From Papaver somniferum (lineage: Eukaryota > Streptophyta > Magnoliopsida > Ranunculales > Papaveraceae), in the NCBI RefSeq assembly GCF_003573695.1, contig NC_039361.1, forward strand, positions 41,749,673 through 41,813,672: a stretch of 64,000 bases of DNA, in the 5' to 3' direction. The notes under the pieces were generated by a model that saw only the letters and a program-made list of their open reading frames with translations, ran no database searches and had not been told where the DNA came from. Of this stretch, positions 10,971 through 20,929 are shown piece by piece. How positions within the stretch are numbered: position 1 is the stretch's first letter; each line of letters begins with the position of its first letter. The position numbers and the translations under genes are program-made.

Positions 10971-11735
10971 ATGATGGGAACTACTGGTGATGATCATTCT
11001 TCCAATTCCTCGGAGAACAGCTTTGAAGTTGACAAACCCAGGGTTTCTGCGTCTGAGGAGATATTAAACAAAATTGATCCTTTGTTCAGTGAGGCTGGTC
11101 GGGCCATACAGGATATGTCTCTCACTCATCTACGCATTGCTCGAGGGCGTGTTCAAGCTTTCATGGCTTTGGTTGACATGGAGGAGAAGTGGAGACATGA
11201 TGAAGCGTCTCAGCACATTGATTCTCAGTGTGGTGAAGAATCTCAGCATCCCAGTGCTAGGGCTGAAAGGTTCGCTGCTCGACTGAACTGGCGAAGGATC
11301 AATCCTAAGAAACCCCAAGGCGAGAGTAAGCTCAATTATCCTGTTCATAACGATATCGTAATCCTGGACTCTAATGTTGACGAACCGGAGTATCCTCAAG
11401 AGGCTGTTGGAGCAAATGCTAAGAAGGATTCCGACGCGGCCCAGGATGCTGAAACTATTATTGGATAGGCTTAAGCGACTGTTGAGGATGCTATTGAAGA
11501 GGCCATTGGAGAGGGTGCTGAAGAAAATGCTGGAGACATTGGAGAGACCGATGAAGCAAGTTTTGGAGATGGAGCTGGAACAGGCTTTGGAGATGGAGCA
11601 GGTTTTGGAGATGGTGTCAAGGCTGCTGCTGAAACTGCTTTTAAAGAGGATGCTAAAGTTTCTGCTGAAGCGGCTTCTGGAGGGGATGCATGCTGTTGGA
11701 GAGGGTGTTGGAGCAGGTGCTTGAGAGAACTCTAG
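10971..11735 (+). pseudogene. Antisense accessory ORF of element A, copy 1 (two nonsense mutations)
   Basis: The frame starts MMGTTGDDHSSNSSENSF and spans 255 codons to the stop at 11733-11735. It is interrupted by TAG (11466-11468) and TAA (11472-11474); both are GAG/GAA in copy 2. The product is acidic in its N-terminal part, has a helical segment around residues 30-75 (EILNKIDPLFSEAGRAIQ), and a C-terminal Gly/Ala/Glu-rich region with repeated GFGDGAG. It lies near the 3' end of A, antisense to gag, where Tat-lineage elements are known to carry an extra antisense ORF of unknown function. No domain is recognised. TATA, intron and AATAAA signals around it suggest its own transcription unit. 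Confidence 0.6.
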
Positions 11736-11938
11736 TGGAGGCACCGCTGACCTTGGCGTTGATATTGACAACTATATTTTCATTTCATTATTCCCTTTTG
11801 TAGAAGAACAATGTTTTCGTAGCTTGTAGATGTTTTGATACTTCAGCTTTTTTTTGTTCATGTGACTGAATCCATGCTTCACCGAGTAATATTCTTTCGT
11901 TTATGCTGCTTTGATAATTTCATATCTTTGATTGAATG

Positions 11939-11944
11939 AATAAA
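11939..11944 (+). terminator. Polyadenylation signal of the antisense gene, copy 1
   Basis: AATAAA about 200 bases after the stop codon, conserved at 20224-20229 in copy 2. Confidence 0.5.
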
Positions 11945-12600
11945 ATCTCCCTAAAGAATCCTAAAACCCCTTATTGCGAAGAACTAGTTCTTCCATTCCC
12001 CAGAGCGATTCAGCGGATGGAAAGTCAAAACGCATAAATAACACAACAATAATGCTAGCTGGTGTGTCACATCCCGTCTGGCTACTTCCACAATAACGCC
12101 TCCGCAAGCCGTTGGCAACCGTAACTCAAAACAGGAGAAACAATAGCAATAGTTAAGGGTTTGTCCAACCTTTATCGGATCTTCCCTTGCAAATTACACA
12201 GGATGTCTGTGACATGCCGCCTGGGTTGTAGAAGTGTGAGCTTCCACAAGCTGGGAAATCCGTCGCGAGAAGTAGAGGAACCTCGCCAGGCGAAAGTTGT
12301 AGCCAGATGTTCTTATGCCGCCATTTGCTAATCCTCTTCCTCGCATATTCCTTTCTTCAGTACCTTTGAATAAGATATTTCTTATAGGGTTTGATTTTTC
12401 TGGTTTCAAATTGATGGGTAATGGCTTTGTGAGGGTTCGGATTTACTTGTGAGATTCAGGAAAACTTATTTTTTGAAAGAAAGATACTTTTAGTTAAAAT
12501 CGAAACCCTAATTATGAATGCAAGCAGTGCAATAATTTTGGAGGAATTACAAATATTGCATGAAAAGGAAAATTTCTGAAGGAAATACTAAGAAGAATTT
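11945..12600 (+). other. Element A internal non-coding segment
   Basis: The first half (to about 12240) is duplicated at 20230-20537; the second half is unique. I see no gene here. Confidence 0.5.
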
Positions 12601-12624
12601 TGAGGCAAGAGGTGGCCTGACTTT

Positions 12625-12967
12625 TTAGACTTTGAAGGGTTTGAGCCACCGGGCATGTATTATTACGCCTTCTAACTTGTACGTGTTGATGAGCTTGCAG
12701 TAGCCTCCCAAAATAACTTCTGCTACTAGGTATGGTTCGTTTGTGGAGTTGGACGAAGGAGGCTGAGCGACAACTTTTACTACCATATCTTCAACTTGAA
12801 ACGGGTTTTGATGTTGCACGACTACTTGATTTTTGGGTTTATCATTTTCGACTAAGACAACCTCCAAATTTTTGATGAAACACTTAAAAGGACGAGCTTC
12901 CCATTCACATCTATTAGTGACGCCTGGGTTAACAACTGGACCGAGTCCCCATGCCTGGCCGAGAGGG
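12625..12967 (-). pseudogene. Integrase C-terminal remnant of element A
   Basis: The minus-strand frame is open across this stretch and ends ...IIHARWLKPFKV followed by stop. The spacing YLVAEVILGGYCKL...ARWLKPF matches the end of Ty3/gypsy integrases of the Tat/Ogre group (typically EVLxGGAYKL...GRWLKxF). Upstream it runs, across the solo LTR at 12973-15791, in the same frame into the protease remnant. RT, RNase H and the integrase core are therefore absent, and protease is joined almost directly to the end of integrase. The family call is by eye. Confidence 0.5.
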
Positions 12968-15796
12968 GAAGTTTTTAGAGCATTGCTCGGTTGAACCCAC
13001 CAAGCGTTGGTATGTCAAGTTTGGTTGTCATATTTTAGTGAATCAAAACTCATGTTAAGATTCGCTTGATTATGTACTAGAGTCAACTTAGTATAGGTTA
13101 GCTTGAGAGTATTAGGATATGAAACATTACAAGTATTGCGAAGACTTGAAGATGTGAAGAACCTACAACGACAACAATCATCCTTCCACTTGAGGTTAGT
13201 GATATTTGACTTGAACTGTTTCATTACCTAACGTATCTTTTAAGTCATGTATATTGAAAACATAACCGCGAAGCATATTTGAACTCTAGATAGACATAGT
13301 ATTAAGGAATATAATACGAGGTTTATTGCTTAACCATTAAACTTTGTAGATAAGACATCGCCATAATCATTTGAATGCTATTGTGATTATGTATGGGTAT
13401 GAGGTAAGGATTTCATCCTAGGGAACAATGTTTACATGTGTTCTAAGGAAGTAAGTTCATAAACTTTTTTGTGAACCGAAAAGGAAATTGCCAGGTATTA
13501 TTGGTTTTGTTATTCATTGCACATATTATGAACAACCAATATGTGTGATTGAGTATAACCGCTCACAACTTGTTTGTGTTCTTGGTAGAACTATTCGCAA
13601 AGTCCTGACTTATGTATTGGTATGACTTTTATTAGTGAAACCGATCTTAAGTAATCACCCGAGATGGTATGATCGGGTTTGTGCTATGTCTGACCAAATT
13701 TGGGAAAGGGGAACCGATCCTAGTAAGAGGTGCAGTAGATCACAAAGGGGAACCGATCCTTGTATAAGGTGCAACAAGGTTTATAACATAAAGGGAAACC
13801 GATCCTATGGACATGTGCAACACGTTTTTAGGCAAAAGGGAATCGATCCTATGGACATGTGCAACACATATAAGTTAGATACCATATATATGTGGGGAAC
13901 CGATCCTAGTACCTAGTCAACCGAATTTTTGGAAAGCTAGTGTGACTATGCACAGTACTCACATGGAGGTAGAACCGAAACTTGTTTTGGTAGAACCGTT
14001 AAACCCATGATTGTGATTGAATGTTTTTTTGATCAATCACATAGTTCTTTAAAGTAAGATGAACCAATTCTAAACTTGTTTGGAAGTGTGGAGAATCGGT
14101 TTCAAGGTTGTAAGTGTGAAAGAGAACTTACAAAGTAAGGATGTCGACATACTTTGAACACGTGCTGTGAATGTTTATTTCTTTAATTGTTCAAAGTTAT
14201 TCCTTAATAGCTAAAGGAAGAAAATCCCAGGATTGAAACATAAGTAAGATAAGAATCTTTTAATTTAGGTTATTAATTTCATTTTGTAGGGAAATACAAG
14301 AATTAGTAATGTGCATTTACTAATTAGATTTTCCGAGAGATTTCGATCATTATTTTGGATAGAGCATTTCCAGGAATTATGAAAATCGAATTTGTGCTTT
14401 AATGAATATCTTGAGAATATTTTCTATTTTGGAAATTCCATGGTGTCCAAACTTCCTTGTCTATAGATACTTGAAGTTTTCCTTTCTAGCAAACTAATCC
14501 TTCGTAACAACAGACTTCCTCTTTTGTTGCTGTTACTTGTGTAGCCGCCTATTCAGAGAGGAGAGTAACCTAATTAGGCGAAATCTCTTACGGCCGCTCA
14601 GTTTAAAGTCTTCTTTGGGATTGAGAAGCTCTAGCGTGTACCGTTGGTGGGAAACTAGATAATTGCGGTTTATCTTTTGTTTTCGATTTATTTGATTGAC
14701 TAACGGTGGTTGAATGATTACACCTAGTTTGTTTATGCTTGAGGATCTTCTCTTCTGATATAAGATTCACTCAAACTAGTTCAGAGTTTCGACAGGGATC
14801 TTTAGATTGTTGTTAGTTCTAAAGACGATCTTGTGATAATCCATTGTTAACAGACTCCGTTCTGTGCGTCATTGATCACAAGAGATTCAAGTTATTGTCT
14901 GCAGGTTTTTATTGAAGATTTAAGAAGATTTGAAGACAAAGAAGATATTGAAGATCTGACTTGGTTTTATAATCTTTGGTGTGCACAATACTTGTTTTGG
15001 TAAAATAGGATCCAATTAATAATCGGTTTATCCTTGTGGTAGATTGGATTGATTAATTGAGTAGATCGGCATCAACAAAATTCTTTGGATTAAGAGTGTT
15101 GTTGGCTTAATCTTAAACGATTACTTCGATAATTGAAAATAAGATAGATCTAAGGACCTGACGAAGGAGTTTATGTTAAGATAAACGGAAGAGCCTTTGT
15201 CCGACTCATATCACTTGGTTGAATAGAGTTGATACCAAACAGATTTGTTGTTCCTTTACTGTTTGGAATACGAACCAAAGGAATTGTTCCAAGTACGTGA
15301 CTTATTTATAAGTTGGAGGCGTAGGAATACAAACGGAACTAGGTGAACTATAGGTTTAATTGCTCGGTCTTAACTATACGAAGTTAGGTGTAATTTTGTG
15401 TAGCGGCTTAATCCTGAGAGCATTCAATTATGGACAAGGTCCCGGGGTTTTTCTGCATTTGCCGTTTCCTCGTTAACAAAATCTTGTTTTGTCATTTACT
15501 TTATATTTTCGCATTATTGTTTATTATAATTAAAGTAAATTACACAAAATTTAATTCCTATTTACTTGATAAGCAATCCTATTGTGTTTGGTTAAGTCCG
15601 AACCTTTGTATCAAGTAAACATACTTCGTTGTTGCATTGTGTCGATCTCGTATCCATAGACGATCACACGAAGTGTGAACCGATTAGTTGTATTGTCTAG
15701 ACTCAATCCATAGACAATCACTTCCGGAGAAAGGACTTATAGGTAGGAAAAGTTTTAGCTTGTGGTATATTTGGGTACCCTCGCCTTTTCAGAAGT
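12968..15796 (+). mobile_element. Copia-like solo LTR inside element A, with 5-bp TSD
   Basis: A solo LTR (12973-15791, 2,819 bp) is flanked by perfect GAAGT repeats (12968-12972, 15792-15796). It begins TTTTAGAGCATTGCTCGGTTGAAC, a TG-to-TT variant of the copia LTR start at 5741, and ends ...ccctcgccttttca like LTR2. The block at 15401-15481 (cccggggtttttctgcattt and following) is shared with LTR1 and LTR2. No PBS or internal sequence follows, so the internal part was lost by LTR-LTR recombination. The middle is highly diverged from LTR2. It breaks the gag-pol frame of A. Confidence 0.85.
13705..13915 (+). repeat. Irregular GGGGAACCGATCC repeat in the solo LTR
   Basis: Five copies of a ggggaaccgatcct-like motif occur at spacings of about 39, 46, 45 and 56 bases, each mostly followed by a gtgcaac box. 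The uneven spacing looks more like dispersed motif duplication than a satellite. Confidence 0.55.
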
Positions 15797-16340
15797 GACT
15801 GGGTGCAGAAAGGGTTGTTCAATAAGACTTACTTGTGTTCGAAATCTACGGATCAACATCAACGGGCTCTCTCCAGGTAATTGAGTTACATTGGTAAGTT
15901 GTTGATACGACAACATGTAATCTTCAGGGTTGGATGGCTTGTTGGAAATTCTTTCGGGTATTGACATCGGCAGATTGGATACTCCTAATTTTTCTTTATT
16001 TCCATGTACCCACGAGCGCCCCAGAATCATGTCATAATTTGGGACAATGTGGAATTTGCCGCGTGTTAAAGCATCTCCCACCTTGATTTCGAGATTGATG
16101 TAGCCGTAAGCGTTCATTGCTTCTCCTTCCAGGTTTTTGACCACAATTGGGGAGTGAGTATCCTCTTTCTTTGAAACCCCCACAGATCTCAAAGTCTTGA
16201 CAGTAAAAATGTTGAAGTCAGAGGGCGCGTCGATTAGTGAGCTATTGAACTCGACATCCTTCAGGTGAGCAGCATTCCCCAGGTGCACTTTCCAACGGTG
16301 TTTCCCGAGAGAGGTTGGGATTTGGGAGCAGTTTCTTCGA
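15792..16340 (-). pseudogene. Retropepsin-like protease remnant of element A
   Basis: The minus-strand frame includes VHLGNAAHLKDVEF, then SLIDAPSDFNIFTVKTLRSVGV and later HIVPNYDMILGRSWVH. This is the layout of Tat-type gypsy proteases (LIDxGSxxNIMP...LGRPWIH). The catalytic Asp-Ser/Thr-Gly triad reads Asp-Ala-Pro, so activity is unlikely. It is joined by a frameshift to the gag end near 16330. Downstream it is cut by the solo LTR; without that LTR the frame continues into the integrase C-terminus at 12967. Confidence 0.6.
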
Positions 16341-18121
16341 CAGAAAAGAGTCGCCTGCACAACACGACGCGGTTGAGGGATGTAAATATATCTTGACGCT
16401 GCGTTTTAGAGAAATATAGGATTTCACACACACGCTCCATCATGGAATGCACTGTCTTGTGGACAGAGTCCCCAGAAAGCATACAACTCCTGACTGGAAG
16501 GGGATCTCTGTGAACTCCCTCATTGCCTAGTTGAATTTCTCCCGCCTCCACCTTCTCGTTGAATATGTGTTTTAATCTATTGCATTCATTTGTCGGGTGA
16601 TGGAAGAATCTGTGGTAGCGGCAATACTTGGTATTTGCCATTTCCTCTTCGGTTGGCGGGCGTCTGACAGGAGGCAGCTTGATGGCATCATCTTGAATCC
16701 ATGCTTCCAAGAGTTCAATTACCTCCTCGATTGGGAATGGGAAATCCAGGGAAGATTCTCCGGCTTCTTGGTGTTGCACAGGAGATTTAGTCGCGGCCTT
16801 TCAAGGTGGAGCCGCCTGATGTGCTGGTGTTGCACGCTTGGGTGGCTGTTCTGCTGCGGAGCTTTCATTTTTCCTCCTTCACCCACCACGCTTACAGAGG
16901 GGCCAGTGCTATATTGCTTGTTGATGAGGCGTCTGTTTCCTCGAGTTTCGCGTGCGTCTTCACCCTTGGTCGGCCTGGTTCTTTCTAACAATGCTGGTGC
17001 TGTTGTGGCCGACCGCCTAGCGGATCATGAAGTTCAGAGAATGTCTGGAAGCGTAGATTCTCCAATAAGGCGCGGTAAATGGGAACCATGCCATTGATGC
17101 AAGAATCCACCAATTGTTGCTCAGTCATGTTTGGGTCGTGACAATCCAGTGTCTGAATTCTGAATCTTTTGACGTAATCATTTGGATGTTCATTGTTTCG
17201 TTGGAACATCCTTCCTAAGTCTGTAAAGGTGATTTGCTCAGACACAAAGAAATATTTCTTGTAGAAAACTGCAACCATCTCGCACCAGTTGGATATGATG
17301 TTTGGTGCAATGTTGTTGTACCAGGTGTACGCTCTTCCAGTAAGTGACTTTGAAAATTCTTTCAAGCGGAAGACATGATTGTATTCGTGCTCACCCAAGG
17401 ATTCTAAAAATCGAGAGATATGTTCTCGTGCATTACCAGTGCCATCATAAAGGAAGAATTGAGGAGAAGAATATCCCCTCGGAAGAGGAACTCGTTGCAC
17501 ATCAGGAGGATACAGAGGTTGATATTGGTGCATGTCCATCGGGTTTTCTCTATCTCGATTTCGGAGAAGTCGTTCCAAATCTTCACGTGTGATGAAATTG
17601 GATGGCTGATTCCTCTCCAATGGGCAGGCCTCTTCATCTACAAGGGTGCGCCCTACTGAGATACTGGCGCCAGGGGTATTAAAAGTGCTCGTCATTGGCT
17701 CTGGTTGTCGTGGTTCATGCGGTAGCCGCTCTGTTAGCGTCTTGAGGAAAGTGAGTACCTCCTTCTGAGTTGAATCCATGTTCGTCTGAGCCTTAGGAAG
17801 AACTTATTGTCTTTCCATCAAATCAACAATGGTAATAGGAGGTTGGCCTCCTCTGGTTCCTCCAGTTTCTCGTACCGATGGTGGAGTGGCGGCAGCTCTG
17901 GTGACAACTGGGGGTGTCATGCTTGAAGAAATATTGGGGGTGGCGGCAGCGGCTCTGGTGGTCGGAGGTGTAACACCTGAGGGAACGTTTCCTGCGCCGC
18001 TGGTGTTGGTCATGCTGACAGGTGGTAAATTTATGCCATTGGAAGGGACGTTTATACCAAGGACGTTCTCAGCGCTGGTGGCATCAGGGCTTGTTGCTGA
18101 TCCGGATCTGAGTTCTACCAT
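16261..18121 (-). pseudogene. gag of element A
   Basis: It starts at the ATG at 18121 (MVELRSGSATSP), about 60 bases after the PBS; B gag starts similarly (MVFLRSGSVTNP). A TAA at 17804-17806 interrupts the frame, which then reads MDSTQKEVLTFLKTL and the plant retrotransposon gag domain at about 17480-17010 (FFLYDGTGNAREHISRFLE, WYNNIAPNIISNWCEMV, RALLENLRFQTF). Frameshifts near 17020 and 16780 lead into a zinc-binding region, YCRYHRFFHHPTNECNRLK (16680-16620), typical of Tat-type Gag C-termini. One stop and at least two frameshifts make it inactive. The role of an intact copy would be virus-like particle assembly. Confidence 0.75.
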
Positions 18122-18179
18122 CTTGAAATTGGGATTGAAAAAATGAAATTGAAAATTGTATTGCAACTGAGAGATTAAT

Positions 18180-18197
18180 CTCCCACTTTGGTCGCCA
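18180..18197 (-). promoter_or_regulatory. Primer binding site of element A
   Basis: TGGCGACCAAAGTGGGAG on the minus strand, two bases after the 5' LTR end. D and B have related sites (GCGACCACAGTGGGAG; GGATACCACAGTGGGAG). TGGCGACC-type sites occur in Tat/Ogre elements; the exact tRNA was not determined. Confidence 0.6.
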
Positions 18198-18199
18198 GT

Positions 18200-18589
18200 T
18201 GTTTATGAGTAAAAACTGTTTCTGATGGTTTTGGTAAATTTGGGTGTGTGGATGAGAAACAAATGTAAACCTAAAAAAATTGCACTGCACGGGAGTACTT
18301 TAGATTCGAGAGATCAATCTGTACAATCCTGGCCTAAACCAAGAAATGGTCGTTCCAGTCTTGCTTCGGTCACAAACTGAAGGAGAAGGGTTGGTCTTAG
18401 GGAGGGAAGTGAAAAAGGTGTTGAGACCAGAACTGTAAATTTCATGTGAATATATGTGGCTCAATAAATGTGCCAGTGAAGAGGTTGGACACTCATCACT
18501 TTTACATGGCTCCGTTTCTTTACAGAGTGGCGGAAAATTAAATGCAGGGTTTCACAAATTTTGCTCTGAACTAAAAACCACCATCAACA
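18200..18589 (-). repeat. Element A 5' LTR, internally deleted
   Basis: Only 390 bp remain of the 2.5-kb LTR. The two ends match 7788-8016 and 10142-10298; the intervening 2.1 kb, including the TATA box, is missing. As the 5' LTR it would be unable to drive transcription of this copy. Confidence 0.8.
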
Positions 18590-18907
18590 TTAAGCCCCCT
18601 GCTTAGCACGTAACAGTGGCATTGTTGCGGGGTAAGCATGATATGGTGACAGACAAGGATAAAATCGAAAAGGCATGAGATAAAGAGTTTTCCGGTAAAA
18701 ATCCGACTGACCTTGGCAAGAGGCACGAGTATGATCCACGCGCTGGCGGCTCGGAGCGTAGGCATACTTCTGGCTTGGATACCAGGCATTGGCGCTTGGA
18801 GCGTTGGCGTAGTGCTGGCTCGGCTACAGGACGTTGGCGCTGATTTGTGCGTGGTTGAATTCAAATAAGATTCCTTTTTTTTACCCAAACTCTTAAGGCG
18901 CCGTGCA

Positions 18908-18915
18908 TATAAAAG
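18908..18915 (+). promoter_or_regulatory. TATA box of the antisense gene, copy 2
   Basis: TATAAAAG in the same context as at 10619. Confidence 0.55.
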
Positions 18916-18992
18916 GAATCGCACATCCTTTTATTCTTGCTTCATTGGCTTTGCTCTTGCGGTGGCAAACTTCTTTTCCATCAGCATCTCAG

Positions 18993-19259
18993 GTGAGTCA
19001 ACCATCCCAGATAGATAAGTGTCTAATCAGCTGATATCCCGTATCTAGAGCCTTCATGTACGACAAGCAAAGAGTTTTCCTTTTTCGGGTTTCATCAGTT
19101 TGCGAAATATAAGAAAGCACCTCGAGCTTTTCGTTTCACATCGATCACCACAGGATTGCGTTCATCTTCCTTTAGGTATTGCTTCATATCTTCTTGTAGT
19201 TTTCTTTTTGTCCTCTTTACTACGTAGGTTGTTGATGTAGTTATAACGATTCTCTGCAG
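18993..19259 (+). other. Putative 5'-UTR intron of the antisense gene, copy 2
   Basis: Donor CAG|GTGAGT at 18992/18993 and acceptor CTGCAG ending at 19259, three bases before the ATG at 19263. Both splice signals are intact here, and the stretch before the acceptor is T-rich. Confidence 0.5.
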
Positions 19260-19262
19260 TTC

Positions 19263-20020
19263 ATGATGGGAACTCCTGGTGATGATCATTCTTCCAATTC
19301 GTCGGAGAAAAGCTTTGAAGTTGACAAACCCAGGGTTTCTGCGTCTGAGGAGATATTAAACAAAATTGATCATTTGTTCCGTGAGGCTGGTCGGGCCATA
19401 CATGGAATTTCTCTCACTCATCTACGCATTGTTCGAGGGCATGTTCAAGCTTTCATGGCTTCTGTTGACATGGAGGAGAAGTGGAGACATGATGAAGCGT
19501 CTCAGCACGTTGATTCTCAGTGCGGTGAAGCATCTCAGTATCCCAGTGCTAGGGCTGAAAGGTTCGCTGCTCGACTGAAGCGGCGAAGGATCGAGCCTAA
19601 GAAACCCCCAGGCGAGAGTAAGTTCAATTATATAACGGTATCGTAATCCTTGACTCTGATGTTGACGAATCGGAGTATCCTCAAGAGGCTGTTGGAACAG
19701 TTGCTAAGAAGGATTCCGACGCGGCCCAGGATGCCGAAACAATTATTGGAGAGGCTGAAGCGACTGTTGAGGATGCTATTGAAGTGACCATTGGAGAGGG
19801 TGCTGAAAAAAATGTTGGAGCCGTTGGAGAGACCGCTGAAGCAAGTTTTGGAGATGGCGCTGGAATAGGCTTTGGAGATGGTGCAGGCTTTGGAGATGGT
19901 GTCAAGGCTGCTGCTGAAACTGCTTTTAAAGAGGATGCTAAAGTTTCTGCTGAAGCGGCTTCTGGAGGGGATGCATGCTGTTGGAGAGGGTGTTGGAGCA
20001 GGTGCTTGAGAGAACTCTAG
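19263..20020 (+). pseudogene. Antisense accessory ORF of element A, copy 2 (frameshifted)
   Basis: The frame starts MMGTPGDDHSSNSSEKSF and is nearly identical to copy 1. A small deletion near 19632 (the equivalent of 11341-11348 in copy 1) shifts the frame and ends the first part at 19646. The second half resumes in another frame (about 19650-20020) and keeps the GFGDGAG repeats and the final CLREL. The damage differs from that in copy 1, so both copies derive from an intact frame of about 254 residues. AATAAA follows at 20224. Confidence 0.6.
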
Positions 20021-20550
20021 TGGAGGCACCGCTGACCTTGGCGTTGATATTGACAACTAGATTTTCATTTAATTATTCCCTTATGTAAAAGAAAAATCTT
20101 TTCGTAGCTTATAGATGTTTTGATACTTCAGTTTTTTTTTGTTCATGTGACTGACGCCATGCTTCACCGAGTAATATTCTTTCATTTATGCTGCTTTGAT
20201 AATTTCATATCTTTGATTGAATGAATAAAATCTCCCGAAAGAATCCTAAAACCCCTTTTTGCGAAGAACTAGTTCTTCCATTCCCCAGAGCGATTCAGCG
20301 GATGGAAAGTCAAAAAGCATAAATAGCGCAAGAATAATGCTAGTTGGTGTGCCACATCTCGTTTGGCTACTTCCACGATAACGCCTCCGCATGCCGTTGG
20401 CAACTGTAACTCAAAATAGGAGAAACAATAGCAATAGTTAAGGGTTTGACCAACCTTTATCGGATTTTGCCTTGCAAATTACACAGAATGTCTGTGACAT
20501 GCCGCTTGGGTATGTAGAAGTGTGAGCTTCCACAAGATGCCACATGCCGC

Positions 20551-20641
20551 CTGTTTGATTCTCTTGAAAGTATATTGGAGTTAGTCCATATAGATTGCTA
20601 AGAGAAATATTGGGTGTGGTTGTTGTACCCCCGCTTTTTCA
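20551..20641 (+). repeat. Copia LTR2, right end
   Basis: Matches the last 90 bases of LTR1 (gattctcttgaaagtatatt to tacccccgcttttt) and ends in the canonical CA. This is the distal flank of element A. Confidence 0.85.
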
Positions 20642-20717
20642 CATATCATCGTAATATTATTGTCAAAGCTGTGATACAATTGAACTTTGATGATGTATAA
20701 TAATACTATGACACTGT
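20642..20717 (+). other. Second copia copy: internal 3' fragment, left of C1
   Basis: Matches 5435-5512. It follows the LTR2 end directly, so PBS, gag and accessory ORF are missing: the second copia is an internal deletion joined at the shared bases acatatca. It is interrupted by C1 at its ACTGT (20713-20717). Confidence 0.75.
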
Positions 20718-20929
20718 TGTTGATGGTGGTTTTTAGCTTGGGGTTAAAATTGTAAAACCTTACATCTAAGATGACGTCATTACGACCACTAGCGCATTTA
20801 TTGAATCAATCGACATGCCTACGTAAGAATTACCAGGGTACCTTTTTTTTATATATACATGTGTCATGTTCCACGACAAAACCCTTAGTATTGACCGACA
20901 TCATCTTCGTACATACCCAACCCTAATTC

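Larger units (their letters stand above)
18590..20537 (-). repeat. Duplicate of element A 3' internal region
   Basis: Matches 10299-12240 throughout, beginning at the PPT and including the antisense gene. Homology stops near 20537, shortly before copia LTR2 resumes at 20551. Confidence 0.85.
7788..20550 (-). mobile_element. Element A: Tat-like non-autonomous Ty3/gypsy element with an extra truncated copy
   Basis: Read on the minus strand the order is: truncated 3' internal part (20537-18590), LTR (18589-18200), PBS, gag, protease, integrase end, antisense gene, PPT (18199-10299), LTR (10298-7788). The first part duplicates 10299-12240, so the locus is LTR-sharing and dimer-like, as produced by unequal recombination. 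The right end is eroded together with about 200 bases of copia LTR2. ACAGG at 7783-7787 is the probable left TSD; its partner is deleted. Lineage is inferred from the PBS, the integrase C-terminus and the antisense accessory gene. Confidence 0.75.

Noticed and set aside
11130..11771. 213-codon Ser-rich minus-strand frame opposite the A antisense ORF
   Set aside because: Shadow of the Gly/Ala/Glu-rich plus frame; the TATA, splice and AATAAA signals all support the plus strand.
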